Position numbers and translations under genes: made by a program. DNA of 64,000 bases, taken from the NCBI RefSeq assembly GCF_003999995.1, contig NZ_RJAD01000004.1, positions 1 to 64,000 of the forward strand, given 5' to 3'. The DNA comes from Microbacterium sulfonylureivorans (GTDB lineage: Bacteria > Actinomycetota > Actinomycetes > Actinomycetales > Microbacteriaceae). Each line of letters opens with the position of its first letter. Position 1 is the stretch's first letter. The notes beneath the pieces were generated by a model. That model made no database searches. It saw only the letters and a program-made list of their open reading frames with translations, and had not been told where the DNA came from. Below are positions 42,054 through 51,042 of the stretch, in pieces.

Positions 42054-44864
42054 GACGCGCACCGCCGCTCTCCGCATGATCGCTTTGCGCGATTCCTCGA
42101 CCCAGACCACGAACGATGCCATGCCGACGCAGGCCGCCCAGTGGGCCGCCTGCAACGGGGCGGTGCCGAAGGCGACCTGCAGCACGGGCACGTAGACGAC
42201 CGCGATCTGGAGGCCGACACCGAGCAGCACAGAGCCCCACAGCCACCGGTTCGCGAACAGCCCCGACAACACGCTCGAGGTCGCGGAGCGTGAATTGAAC
42301 GCGGTGAGGAGCGCAGCGAACACGAGCGTGGTGAAGCCGGCCGTGCGGGCGACCGCAAGGGTGTCGCTGCCGCCGGGGAGCAGGCCGCCGGGGAGGAACA
42401 GGTCCATCGTCAGCAGTGCGGTCACCGACATCGTCATGCCCGTCGAGACGATGGCCGCCCACATCGCGCCGTCGATCGCGTGCTCGGAGCGCCCCCGCGG
42501 GACCCGGTGCATCACGTCGTCGACGTCGGGGTCCATCCCCATCGCGAGTGCGGGTCCGGAGTCCGTCACCAGGTTGATCCACAGGACCTGCGTCGCCAGA
42601 AGCGGGAGAACGAGGCTTTCCGAGCTCGCCTGCGTGATCCCGAGCACACCGGCGAAGACGACCCCGAAGAAGATCGTGAGCACCTCGCCCATGTTGGATG
42701 AGAGCAGGTAGCGGAGGAACTTGCGGATGTTGTCGAAGATGACGCGTCCCTCGCGCACCGCGGCGACGATGGTGGCGAAGTTGTCGTCCGCGAGGATCAG
42801 CTTCGCCGCGTCCTTGGTCACCTCGGTGCCGGTCCTGCCCATGGCTATCCCGATGTCTGCGGCCTTCAGCGCGGGGGCGTCGTTCACTCCATCCCCCGTC
42901 ATCGCCACGATCTCGCCCTCCGACTGCAGGGCGCGGACGATTCGCAGCTTGTCGCCCGGAGCCACGCGGGCGTACACGCGTGCGGTTGCGGAGACGTGTC
43001 GCAGTTGGGCCTCGTCGAGCGCAGCGAGCTGCATTCCGGCCACGGCCTCCGCCCCCGACGGCGCGATCCCCAGATCGGCGGCCACTCGTACGGCCGTCAT
43101 CGGGTGGTCGCCGGTGATCATCACGACGCGCAGCCCGGCGTCGTGCGCCTCCCGGATGGCCTCGCCGACCTCGGGTCGCGGCGGGTCTGTGATGCCGACG
43201 ACTCCTACGAGGACGAGGTCCTCCTCGTAGGATGCGGACGAGCCCTGGGTCGCCGGGGCCGGAGCACTGTCGGACAACTCGCGGTACGCAAGCGCCAGAG
43301 TGCGGAATCCTTCTGCGGACAGGGCCTCGACCTCGCCGATGAGGCGAGCCCGAAGCGTGTCCGTGAGTGCCAGCTCGTCGGCTCCTCGTCGGATGCGGGT
43401 GCAGAGGGCGATCAAGACGTCGGGCGCTCCCTTGCAGAACACGAAGGCAGCGCCCGCGCGGTCTCGATGCACGGTCGACATCCGCTTGCGCTCCGATGTG
43501 AAGGGCGCCGACGCGATTCGCTCGAAAGCGCTGACTTCCTCGGCCGGTCGCGCGAGCATGTGGGCGGCGACGAGAAAGGCGACATCGGTCGAATCTCCCT
43601 CCGCGTGCCGTCCATCGTCGCCGTCGACGAACTGCGCGTCGTTCGCAAGGGCGCCGATCCGGATGGCACGCCGAGCATCCTCCAGGAGCGGTCCGGGCGC
43701 AGCCGGGCGCCCGTCGACGAGAAGCTCGCCGCTCGGATCTTCGCGCCCCCCACCGATCAGGTCGGCGGTTCCCGACGACGTCAAGACTCGGGTGATCGTC
43801 ATCTCACCGGTCGTGAGAGTGCCTGTCTTGTCGGTGCAGATCACGGACGCCGACCCCAGGGTCTCGACGCTGGGAAGGCTTCTGACGATCGCATTGCGCT
43901 TCGCCATCCGCTGCGCCCCGACGGCGAGCACCACCGAAAGCAGCGCCGGGAGTCCCTCTGGCACTGCGGCGACAGCGAGCGAGACACCGAGCAGCAGGAT
44001 CGCGACCAGGTCCGCCGGCGTCCTGGCATCCTGCACGAGTGTCAGGGTGATGATCACGACGAGGGCGATGCCGATCACGATGATTCCGAGTGCGCGCCCG
44101 AGCCGGCTGACCTCGCGCTGCAGGGGGGTCGGCGCCTCCTCCGTGCGCGACAGCAGGTCTGCGACCCCGCCGAGCTCGGTCCGCATGCCGGTCTCGGTCA
44201 CCACCGCGCGACCGGTTCCGCGGCCGATCGCCGTGCCTGCGAACACCATGTTGCTGCGGTCTCCCAGCGACGTCGCCTGCGGCAGCGCTGCGGTCTGCTT
44301 GCGGACCGGTGCACTCTCACCGGTGAGGGAGGCCTCGGATGCTTGGAGAGAGTGCGCCTGGAACAATCTCCCGTCGGCGCCGACGCGGTCGCCTTCGGCG
44401 AGAACGACGACATCGCCGGCCACGAGCGCGGCGCTGCGCACCCTCACCAGCGCACCCTCACGCAGCACCGTCGACATCGGCTGGCTCAGATCGGCGAGCG
44501 CCTTGAGGGCGTGATCCGCCCTCACCTCCTGAACGAGCCCCAGTGCCGCGTTCACAACGATGATCGCCGCGATGACGATCGCGTCCACCGGGACGGACGA
44601 CGCACCCTCGGCCCACCAGGCCAGCAGGGCGATGGCGACAGCGACGAGGAGAAACAGGATCAGAGGGTCGGCGAACTGCCTCAGCAGCCGGCGGCGCAGC
44701 GGGTCGGGGGCGTCGACGATCAGCTCGTTCGGGCCGGATGCCGCGAGCCGGGCAACGGCTTCGGAGGCATCCAGTCCTCTCTCGACATCCACCCCCAGGG
44801 CGTCGGCCACCGCGGCGACGTCGGCCGCATGAGGATCGCCCGACTCACCTGACCATGTCAGCAT
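42030..44864 (-). CDS. P2-type cation-transporting ATPase
   Basis: A 944-residue P-type ATPase similar to calcium/cation pumps (CtpF-like). An N-terminal cation-ATPase domain precedes TGESAPVRKQ, the ion-site PEGLPALLSVVLA in helix 4, the phosphorylation motif ICTDKTGTLT, KGAPDVLIAL in the nucleotide domain, and TGDGVNDAPALKAADIGIAM. About ten helices are expected. M. tuberculosis CtpF belongs to the DosR regulon, so the location is consistent. GGGGAG precedes the ATG, 27 bp downstream of the BON gene, with which it likely forms an operon. Confidence 0.92.
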   Translation of the reverse strand: MLTWSGESGDPHAADVAAVADALGVDVERGLDASEAVARLAASGPNELIVDAPDPLRRRLLRQFADPLILFLLVAVAIALLAWWAEGASSVPVDAIVIAAIIVVNAALGLVQEVRADHALKALADLSQPMSTVLREGALVRVRSAALVAGDVVVLAEGDRVGADGRLFQAHSLQASEASLTGESAPVRKQTAALPQATSLGDRSNMVFAGTAIGRGTGRAVVTETGMRTELGGVADLLSRTEEAPTPLQREVSRLGRALGIIVIGIALVVIITLTLVQDARTPADLVAILLLGVSLAVAAVPEGLPALLSVVLAVGAQRMAKRNAIVRSLPSVETLGSASVICTDKTGTLTTGEMTITRVLTSSGTADLIGGGREDPSGELLVDGRPAAPGPLLEDARRAIRIGALANDAQFVDGDDGRHAEGDSTDVAFLVAAHMLARPAEEVSAFERIASAPFTSERKRMSTVHRDRAGAAFVFCKGAPDVLIALCTRIRRGADELALTDTLRARLIGEVEALSAEGFRTLALAYRELSDSAPAPATQGSSASYEEDLVLVGVVGITDPPRPEVGEAIREAHDAGLRVVMITGDHPMTAVRVAADLGIAPSGAEAVAGMQLAALDEAQLRHVSATARVYARVAPGDKLRIVRALQSEGEIVAMTGDGVNDAPALKAADIGIAMGRTGTEVTKDAAKLILADDNFATIVAAVREGRVIFDNIRKFLRYLLSSNMGEVLTIFFGVVFAGVLGITQASSESLVLPLLATQVLWINLVTDSGPALAMGMDPDVDDVMHRVPRGRSEHAIDGAMWAAIVSTGMTMSVTALLTMDLFLPGGLLPGGSDTLAVARTAGFTTLVFAALLTAFNSRSATSSVLSGLFANRWLWGSVLLGVGLQIAVVYVPVLQVAFGTAPLQAAHWAACVGMASFVVWVEESRKAIMRRAAVRVSTDLEDE

Positions 44865-44891
44865 CCGGGCTCCCCGGTCACCGTCCGCGTG

Positions 44892-45560
44892 TCACGACGC
44901 CCCGACGACGATGTGATTGTCGACATCCGTGACGTGCGGCGATGCCCACGCAGCCATGCCCGCCTGTCGCTTCTCCGCCCACGACCGCACGTGGCCGGTG
45001 AGAGTGACCGTGGTGCCGGACACGCTCACGTCTATGGTGTTCGCGTCCAACTGGGCGTTGCGGACGAGCGCCTTTCTGATGCGCTCACCGGCATCTGCCG
45101 CGGAAGGGCGGGCAGTGATGGTGATCATGTTGTTCACCGTGTACACGCCCTTCAAGTACTGAACGACCCGTCGCGCCGCCCGGCGCTGATAGTCCCACTC
45201 CACTTCTCCGCGGAGGGTGACACGGTGTCCTTCGATCTCCGCCTTGACAGAGTCGGGGACGTTGCTCGCGCCCCGAAGTGCACGGTCGACTTCCCTTGCG
45301 ATGTCCGTCTCGGACACGGGCAGAGTCGCCTTCGGATGGACGGTGAGGCCGTCGACGACTGCGGTGACGCCCTGGACGCGGAGCGCCGCGTGCTTGGCGG
45401 CGAGGCGTTCCGAGTAGGTGTCCACCTCGCCCGAGAGCGCTACGGTGCCGTCCTCGACGGCGACTCCGATCCCGGCGGCATCCACATCGGGCGTCCATTG
45501 GAGTTCGTCCTGGACTGCGGTCTGCACGTCCAGATCGCTGTGGGTGGCTGCAGTGCCCAT
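44892..45560 (-). CDS. BON-domain protein, paralogue 2
   Basis: A 222-residue protein with three BON units (QTAVQDELQWTPDVDAAGIG, VDRALRGASNVPDSVKAEIE, RIRKALVRNAQLDANTIDV). It is closely similar to the product at 38159-38824 in length and domain order, so the two arose by duplication. AAAGGAA lies at good spacing before the ATG. It precedes the P2 ATPase gene on the same strand. It may organise membrane or envelope surfaces during stress. Confidence 0.87.
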   Translation of the reverse strand: MGTAATHSDLDVQTAVQDELQWTPDVDAAGIGVAVEDGTVALSGEVDTYSERLAAKHAALRVQGVTAVVDGLTVHPKATLPVSETDIAREVDRALRGASNVPDSVKAEIEGHRVTLRGEVEWDYQRRAARRVVQYLKGVYTVNNMITITARPSAADAGERIRKALVRNAQLDANTIDVSVSGTTVTLTGHVRSWAEKRQAGMAAWASPHVTDVDNHIVVGAS

Positions 45561-45620
45561 GGTTGATTCCTTTCATCGAGCATGCGCGAAGGTGCCCGCA
45601 TGGCTGCGGGCCGGTGGCAG

Positions 45621-46028
45621 CTACTGGCCCTGCCACCACGGCATCATGGGCCAGACCTGCTCGGGCACGAACATGAACACCCGCGAGATCGCCGCGGTGA
45701 GGATCCAGAGTCCGAAGCCGGCCGCCGTGATGATCCAGGCGATCGTCTTGTGCTGCTCGAAGTCGGCGAGCAGACGGCCCTCCGCGTCGCGCTGCACCCC
45801 GGCGAGCGTCAGGATCAGGTCGATGAGCCACCAGATGCCGAAACCGCCGACGGTCAGGAGCTTCAGGATGCCGGTGCCGATCTTCCCGAGGTAGAAGCGG
45901 TCGACGCCGAGGAAGCCCAGCAGCCACGCGAACATCCATGTGGCGATGAACGATCGCTCGGACAGCGCGGTGGGCTGGGGGGTGACCGGGGCTCCGTACG
46001 CCGGCGCCGCGGGTGAGTTGGTGGACAT
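45621..46028 (-). CDS. TM2-domain membrane protein
   Basis: A 135-residue protein. A polar Pro/Ala N-terminus is followed by the TM2 signature FAWLLGFLGVDRFYLGKIGTG, with a DRFYLG motif and a second helix pair. A further helix pair (TIAWIITAAGFGLWILTAAI) follows. TM2 proteins are small and of unknown function. The ATG at 46028 has AAGGAGG 5 bp upstream; the frame before it crosses a DosR-type box and is rejected. Confidence 0.85.
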   Translation of the reverse strand: MSTNSPAAPAYGAPVTPQPTALSERSFIATWMFAWLLGFLGVDRFYLGKIGTGILKLLTVGGFGIWWLIDLILTLAGVQRDAEGRLLADFEQHKTIAWIITAAGFGLWILTAAISRVFMFVPEQVWPMMPWWQGQ

Positions 46029-46077
46029 GCTGCCTCCTTGATCCCCTCCACTCTGCGACGCGCGGCAGGGCGTTGCC

Positions 46078-46091
46078 GGGTCGAAGGTCCC
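46078..46091 (+). promoter_or_regulatory. DosR-type box 7 (TM2 / UbiB divergent)
   Basis: GGGTCGAAGGTCCC lies between divergent TM2 and UbiB-like genes and could serve both. On the plus strand TAGGGT (46104-46109) is a likely -10 and the UbiB-like ATG follows within 8 bp, so that transcript is probably leaderless. Confidence 0.7.
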
Positions 46092-46116
46092 GCGCGCAGC
46101 GCGTAGGGTCGGGTCC

Positions 46117-47796
46117 ATGAACGGGGACGAGCAGGACCCGCCTGAGCAGACGCACGCTGGTCGCTACCGCAAGATCGGTTCGGTGCTGCGTCGTCATGGC
46201 TTCGGATTCCTGCTCGGCTTCCTCGGGCTCGATCGGGGCGGCGCAGGTCGACGAGGTGGTGCCGCCGACGCGGCGCAGAATGCGACTGCCCAGTCGCCGA
46301 TGCATCTGCGGGCGGCGCTCGAGGAGCTCGGCCCGACCTTCATCAAGCTCGGACAGCTCCTGTCCACACGGTCGGACCTGCTTCCGCCCGCCTTCGTCAC
46401 GGAACTGGCGAAGCTCCAGGACTCCGCGCCGCCGGTGCCCATCGCGGTGATTCGCGACCAGATCCGCCGCGAGCTCGGAGCGGCGCCGGAGGCGATCTTC
46501 GCGACCTTCGATGATCGGCCGCTGGCATCGGCGTCGATCGGCCAGGCGCACGCGGCGACCCTGGAGGACGGGACGCCCGTCGTGGTGAAGGTCCGCAAGC
46601 CCGATGCGGTTGCGCTGGTGCGGACCGACCTGGAGATTCTGCAGAACCTCGCGAGCCGCGCAGCGAGGACGTGGGAGTTCGCGAGGGACTTCGACGCCGT
46701 CGGCATCGTCGACGAGTTCGCGGGGACCCTCCGGGCGGAACTCGACTACCTGGAGGAGGGCCGCAACGCCGAGCGGTTCGCGATGAACTTCGAAGACGAC
46801 GTGTCCGTGGTCGTCCCCCGTGTGTACTGGGAGACCACGACGTCGCGGGTTCTGACTCTCGAGCGGATGCGGGGAATCAACGTCACCGACGGCGACGCTC
46901 TCGACGAGGCCGAGGTCGACCGCGAACTCGTCGCCCGAAAGGGCGCGGCCATCGTGCTGAAGATGATCTTCGAGGATCGCTTCTTCCACGCCGACCTGCA
47001 CCCCGGGAACCTGTTCATCCACGACGACGGCACGATCGCGCTCATCGACTTCGGCATGGTCGGCGTGATCAGCGAAGAGCTGCGCGAACACCTGAGCCGT
47101 CTGTTCGTTGCGATGGTTCGAGGCGATGCCGAGCTGCTCACCTCGGCCCTGATCGACGTGTCGGTGACGTCGGCTTCCGTCGACCGGATGAAGCTGCGCG
47201 ACGAGCTGCGGCCGTTCGTATCGCGCTACCGGCTCAGCTCGGTCCGGCACACCCCGTTCGCTCGGATGATGACGGACCTGTTCGGGATCCTCCGCAGCAA
47301 TCGGGTTCGGCTGCCGCGCGAGATGACGCTGCTCTTCAAGGCCCTGCTGCTCATCGAGTCTCTCGCCATGCGGCTCGACCCCGATTTCCGGCTCGGCGAA
47401 GCGCTCGAGCCGTATGCGGGACGCCTCGCCTGGGAGAGGCTACGGGTGTCCACCATCGCGAGGCGCCTCTCGAAGGCCTCGATCGACGCCGGCGAACTCG
47501 CGCTCGACCTGCCGAGCATCATCCGCCGCGTCGTGGACGTCGCGGACACGACCGGCGTCCAGATCCATCTGCGCGCGGCCGAACTCGAACCGCTGGTCGG
47601 GCGAGCGGAGCGGATCGGGAACAGGCTCGTCGCCGGCATGATCGGCGCCGCCCTGATCAGCGGCATCGGCGGCATGGTGTCGTCCGACCGGCGATGGGGC
47701 TCATGGCGGGGCACGATGGTCGGCACCGGGCTCGGTGCGATCGGGGCGCTCGGGGCGTACCTCGCGTGGACCGCGAGGCACCGTCGCCTGCGCTGA
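46117..47796 (+). CDS. UbiB/AarF (ABC1) atypical kinase
   Basis: A 559-residue ABC1/UbiB-family protein. The KxGQ loop is FIKLGQLLSTRSDLLP, the lysine is in VVVKVRKPD, and HADLHPGNLFIHDDG plus LIDFGMVG form the catalytic and metal loops. Two C-terminal helices (VAGMIGAALISGIGG, GTGLGAIGALGAYLA) anchor it in the membrane. These proteins support quinone synthesis or lipid extraction in bacteria with ATP use. It is induced together with TM2 if the divergent box is functional. Confidence 0.9.
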   Translation: MNGDEQDPPEQTHAGRYRKIGSVLRRHGFGFLLGFLGLDRGGAGRRGGAADAAQNATAQSPMHLRAALEELGPTFIKLGQLLSTRSDLLPPAFVTELAKLQDSAPPVPIAVIRDQIRRELGAAPEAIFATFDDRPLASASIGQAHAATLEDGTPVVVKVRKPDAVALVRTDLEILQNLASRAARTWEFARDFDAVGIVDEFAGTLRAELDYLEEGRNAERFAMNFEDDVSVVVPRVYWETTTSRVLTLERMRGINVTDGDALDEAEVDRELVARKGAAIVLKMIFEDRFFHADLHPGNLFIHDDGTIALIDFGMVGVISEELREHLSRLFVAMVRGDAELLTSALIDVSVTSASVDRMKLRDELRPFVSRYRLSSVRHTPFARMMTDLFGILRSNRVRLPREMTLLFKALLLIESLAMRLDPDFRLGEALEPYAGRLAWERLRVSTIARRLSKASIDAGELALDLPSIIRRVVDVADTTGVQIHLRAAELEPLVGRAERIGNRLVAGMIGAALISGIGGMVSSDRRWGSWRGTMVGTGLGAIGALGAYLAWTARHRRLR

Positions 47797-47840
47797 CCCA
47801 CTGGGACGACCGCCCGGGGCGCTCGGCGCGAGGCACTCAC

Positions 47841-47854
47841 AGGACCTTCGGCCC
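47841..47854 (+). promoter_or_regulatory. DosR-type box 8
   Basis: AGGACCTTCGGCCC, a near-complete copy of the palindrome, 68 bp upstream of the PNPOx-fold gene at 47923. Confidence 0.6.
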
Positions 47855-47922
47855 GGTCGCGCGACCAGCTGGGCGATTCGCTGAACCATGCGGGCCGCGA
47901 AGCGGCGGACACAAACGATGGG

Positions 47923-48384
47923 ATGACGTTCATGGACGGAGCGAACGGAGCAGCGGTCTCTGCGATGGACGAGGACGCGTGCTGGAATCTTCTCGCGCGG
48001 AACGAGCTCGGCCGCCTCGCCGTCGCCGTCGGCGGCGAGCCGGACATCTTCCCCGTCAACTTCGTGGTCGACGGTCCGACCGTCCTGTTCCGCACGGCAC
48101 CCGGATCGAAGCTCGCGGAGATGTCGGTCAACCCGCGGGTCGCCTTCGAGGTCGACGAGTACGACGAGACGTTCGGCGCCAGTGTCGTGCTCAAGGGCAC
48201 CGCCAGGCGACTCGAGCTTCAGCGCGAGATCGACGAGGCGGACGCGCTGCCGCTGGCGCCGTGGATCCCGACGCTGAAGTACCGCTGGGTGCGCATCCTC
48301 CCGGCATCCGTCACCGGTCGACGCTTCGTGCGAGGACCCGAGCCGGATCGCTATGCGGCGTCTGCGAACGACGCCTGGACCTGA
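47923..48384 (+). CDS. PNPOx-fold flavin/F420-binding protein
   Basis: A 153-residue split-barrel protein of the pyridoxamine-oxidase superfamily. Segments CWNLLARNELGRLAVAVG, DIFPVNFVVDGPTVLFRT and APGSKLAEMSVNPRVAFEVD are typical of flavin- or F420-binding Rv-type proteins seen in DosR regulons (Rv2004c neighbours and Rv3131-type context). The substrate is unknown. The true start may be 47932. It is paralogous to the product at 48469. Confidence 0.83.
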   Translation: MTFMDGANGAAVSAMDEDACWNLLARNELGRLAVAVGGEPDIFPVNFVVDGPTVLFRTAPGSKLAEMSVNPRVAFEVDEYDETFGASVVLKGTARRLELQREIDEADALPLAPWIPTLKYRWVRILPASVTGRRFVRGPEPDRYAASANDAWT

Positions 48385-48442
48385 CGGCCCGAGGGCGATA
48401 GCGTCCGGCACGCCGCCGTGCCGCGCGTTCCGACGGCCGGCG

Positions 48443-48471
48443 TGATCGGAGGGCTCGCCCTCGTCCGATCA
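48443..48471 (+). terminator. Bidirectional terminator hairpin
   Basis: TGATCGGA pairs with TCCGATCA, with GGG/CCC continuing inside an internal mismatch. It lies between convergent PNPOx-fold genes and includes the stop codon of the leftward one. Confidence 0.6.
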
Positions 48472-49170
48472 GTCTTCGCGCAGCGGTGCGAAATGCGGGA
48501 TCGGCTCGGGCTTGAGATCGTGACCCGGACGACCCTCGATGAGCGTGGACTCGGGCAGCGGCCCGCGCGCCCTTCCGGGACGCTCCCGCTTCGGGAACCT
48601 CCGCCCGGTGACGGTCTCGGGCGTGAGCCGGATGAAGTTCTCCTTGGAGGTGGGACTGGCCGAGATGAGCTCCAGCACTCCGCTTGCCTCGATGTCGGCG
48701 TCGACGTCGAGTCGATGCGCAGTGGCGTGCATCACGACGCTCCAGTGATAGTTCGTCGTCTCGCCGTCGATCTCGAAGGCGACGGCGGGATGCTTCGCGA
48801 TGCTCCTCAGCTTCGTGCCCGGAGCCGACCGGATGAAGACGTTGCCGTTGTGGACGAGGTAGTTCACGGGGAACATGTCCGGGTGGCCGTCGCGACCTTC
48901 GATGGCGAGCCTGCCGAGCGTCGCGGACTCCAGCAGCTGCCAGCAGCGCACGGTGTCGAGTTCCTCGACGTGCCGCGATCCGTCGGCGGTCGCCGTCCGG
49001 GGGGTGTCGACACGATAGGGATTCGGCTGCTCATCGACGGGTTCGGGTGCAGGAGCGGGGGCTGTCGAGTCCGAAGGCGCCGCCGGACCTGAGTCGTCAC
49101 CAGACTGACTCTGGTTCCCCGATGGTTCCGGAGCAGATGGCCCGGTCGTTGTGGAGTCGCTGCCGAACAT
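48469..49170 (-). CDS. PNPOx-fold protein with acidic N-terminal extension
   Basis: A 233-residue paralogue of the 47923 product. The first about 75 residues are a low-complexity Ser/Pro/Ala/Asp region without a signal peptide. The split-barrel domain then reads CWQLLESATLGRLAIEG, MFPVNYLVHNGNVFIRSA and GTKLRSIAKHPAVAFEIDG. The tail holds VTGRRFPKRERPGRA. GAAGGAA precedes the ATG. Regulation is probably by box 9, shared with the divergent kinase. Confidence 0.83.
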   Translation of the reverse strand: MFGSDSTTTGPSAPEPSGNQSQSGDDSGPAAPSDSTAPAPAPEPVDEQPNPYRVDTPRTATADGSRHVEELDTVRCWQLLESATLGRLAIEGRDGHPDMFPVNYLVHNGNVFIRSAPGTKLRSIAKHPAVAFEIDGETTNYHWSVVMHATAHRLDVDADIEASGVLELISASPTSKENFIRLTPETVTGRRFPKRERPGRARGPLPESTLIEGRPGHDLKPEPIPHFAPLRED

Positions 49171-49228
49171 ATCGCGTGTTCCTTCCCTGGCTCTGCGTCC
49201 AGTGAACCCTCGGCAGGACCACTGGACA

Positions 49229-49242
49229 GGGTCGAAAGTCCC
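49229..49242 (+). promoter_or_regulatory. DosR-type box 9 (kinase / PNPOx divergent)
   Basis: GGGTCGAAAGTCCC between the divergent PNPOx-fold gene and the DosS-like kinase gene. It implies that the two-component genes are themselves part of the regulon. TAGATT (49284-49289) may be the kinase -10. Confidence 0.7.
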
Positions 49243-49320
49243 GGCGGCGGGCGCCGCCCTGGCGGAGCGACCCCTTGCGGACCTAGATTGGCCCCACCGG
49301 CTGTGGACGGAGGATCAACC

Positions 49321-51042
49321 GTGGCCGAACACGGCTCGCTGTCCTTCCCCGACGGACCGCGCTCGGAGCTCGAAGAGGCGATCGCATCGCTGCTCACGCA
49401 GAGCGAGCGCGTCATGCGGGCGCAGGGGCGCCTGCGGGCTCTGCTGCGCGCCACCCAGGCTGTCGTGGAGCAGAGCGACCTGACCCTCGTGCTCAGCAGC
49501 ATCGTCGAGGCCGCGATCGAGTTGGTCGATGCGAAGTACGGCGCGATGGGGGTGATCAACCCCGAGCACGACGCGCTCGAGCAGTTCATCTACGCGGGCA
49601 TGTCGGATGAGGATGCCGCGGCCATCAGGCACCTTCCGGAGGGCCGCGGTCTTCTGGGCGCGCTGATCACGGAACCTCACCCGATCCGACTCGCCGAGAT
49701 GGACGGCGACCCGCGGGCGGCGGGGTTCCCGGCGAATCATCCTCCGATGCACTCGTTCCTCGGAGTGCCCGTCCGGGTGCGCGGCGCGGTGTTCGGCAAC
49801 CTCTATCTGACCGATCACCGCGACGGCGGCTTCAGCGACGAGGATGAGCAGCTGCTGGAGGCGCTGGCCGCGACGGCCGGATTCGCGATCGAGAACGCGC
49901 GGCTCCTCGGGGAGGCGCAGACCCGCACGCGGTGGATGACGGAGGCGGCCGAGCTGTCCTCGGCGATCCTCTCGACACCGACCACCACGGCCCTCGACCT
50001 GCTGGCGACCAGACTGCGCGACGTCGCCGAGGCGGAGCTGATCAGCGTGCTCGTTCCGCATGCGCAGAGCGCGGAGTTCCGTGTCGCGGCCGCGAGCGGT
50101 GCCGACGAGGCCGCGCTGCGAGGATCCTTCCTCGACCCCACGGCGGTGTTCGCCGGCCGAGTCCTGGAGGACGGGCGGGCGCACTCCCAGGCACGGGTGC
50201 CGGCAGGCGAGCACGATCCCCTCCTGATCGCGCACGACGGAGTCACCGGCCCGGTGATGGCGGTGCCGCTGCTCACCGGCTCGCAGTTCCTGGGCGTCCT
50301 GTGCATCACTCGAGGGCCCGATCATCGGCGCTTCTCGCCGGCCGAGATCGACGGCGCGGTCGACCTGGCTTCGCGCGCGAGCATCGCTCTCGAACTCGCG
50401 CGCGCCGGGGAAGAGGCGCATCGGGCGCTTCTCGCCGACGATCGGCGTCGGATCGCGCGCGACCTGCACGATCACGTCATCCAGCAGCTCTTCGGCGCCG
50501 GGCTCGGCCTTCAGGCCCTCGCGGACCGGATCGGCCCGGGGCCCGATGGCGAGACCCTGGGCGAGACGATCGATCAGCTCGACGACGCGATCGTACAGAT
50601 CAGGACCGTGATCTTCGCGCTCTCCCATCGTGATGACACCTCCGTCCGACATCGTCTGCTCGACGTGGTCGGTGAGTTGTCCGCCACGGCCCGGCGGCCA
50701 CCGGCGATCCGGTTCAACGGACCCGTCGACCTCATCGTCCGCGATGAGCTCGCCACCGACGTCGTGGCGGTCGCACGCGAACTGCTGAGCAACGCGATCC
50801 GGCATGCTCGCGCAGATCACGTTTCGATCGAAGTCGGGGTGCAGGACGAGGAGGTCTCCGTGACCGTCGACGACGATGGCACGGGGATACCTTCGGACGC
50901 CGTCCACAGCGGACTGGCGAACCTCCGCGAGCGCGCAGCGCGGCGTGGAGGATCCTTCTCCGTGGCGACTTCGGGCAGCGGGACGACCGCTCGCTGGACG
51001 TCTCCGACGCGGTCATCCACCACCCCCCGGGAGAGCGCATGA
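49321..51042 (+). CDS. DosS/DevS-like GAF-GAF sensor histidine kinase
   Basis: A 573-residue cytosolic kinase. Two GAF domains (residues about 50-195 and 215-365) precede HisKA_3 (RRRIARDLHDHVIQQLFGAG) and a degenerate HATPase (ELLSNAIRHA, VTVDDDGTGI). GAF-1 has GFPANHPPMHSFLGVPVRVR and FGNLYLTDHRDGGFSDEDE, as in DosS, where a histidine near this site binds haem; the His of NHPPM is a candidate but needs an alignment. It would sense O2, NO, CO or redox. The GTG follows GGAGGA. The stop overlaps the regulator start (ATGA). Confidence 0.9.
   Translation: MAEHGSLSFPDGPRSELEEAIASLLTQSERVMRAQGRLRALLRATQAVVEQSDLTLVLSSIVEAAIELVDAKYGAMGVINPEHDALEQFIYAGMSDEDAAAIRHLPEGRGLLGALITEPHPIRLAEMDGDPRAAGFPANHPPMHSFLGVPVRVRGAVFGNLYLTDHRDGGFSDEDEQLLEALAATAGFAIENARLLGEAQTRTRWMTEAAELSSAILSTPTTTALDLLATRLRDVAEAELISVLVPHAQSAEFRVAAASGADEAALRGSFLDPTAVFAGRVLEDGRAHSQARVPAGEHDPLLIAHDGVTGPVMAVPLLTGSQFLGVLCITRGPDHRRFSPAEIDGAVDLASRASIALELARAGEEAHRALLADDRRRIARDLHDHVIQQLFGAGLGLQALADRIGPGPDGETLGETIDQLDDAIVQIRTVIFALSHRDDTSVRHRLLDVVGELSATARRPPAIRFNGPVDLIVRDELATDVVAVARELLSNAIRHARADHVSIEVGVQDEEVSVTVDDDGTGIPSDAVHSGLANLRERAARRGGSFSVATSGSGTTARWTSPTRSSTTPRESA

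Noticed and set aside
42996..44852. A 618-codon plus-strand frame
   Set aside because: It is antisense to the P2 ATPase at 42030-44864; composition is rich in Arg/Gly/Asp without domains.
45085..47250. A 721-codon minus-strand frame
   Set aside because: It runs antisense through the UbiB-like gene and in another frame across the TM2 and BON genes; no domain is visible.
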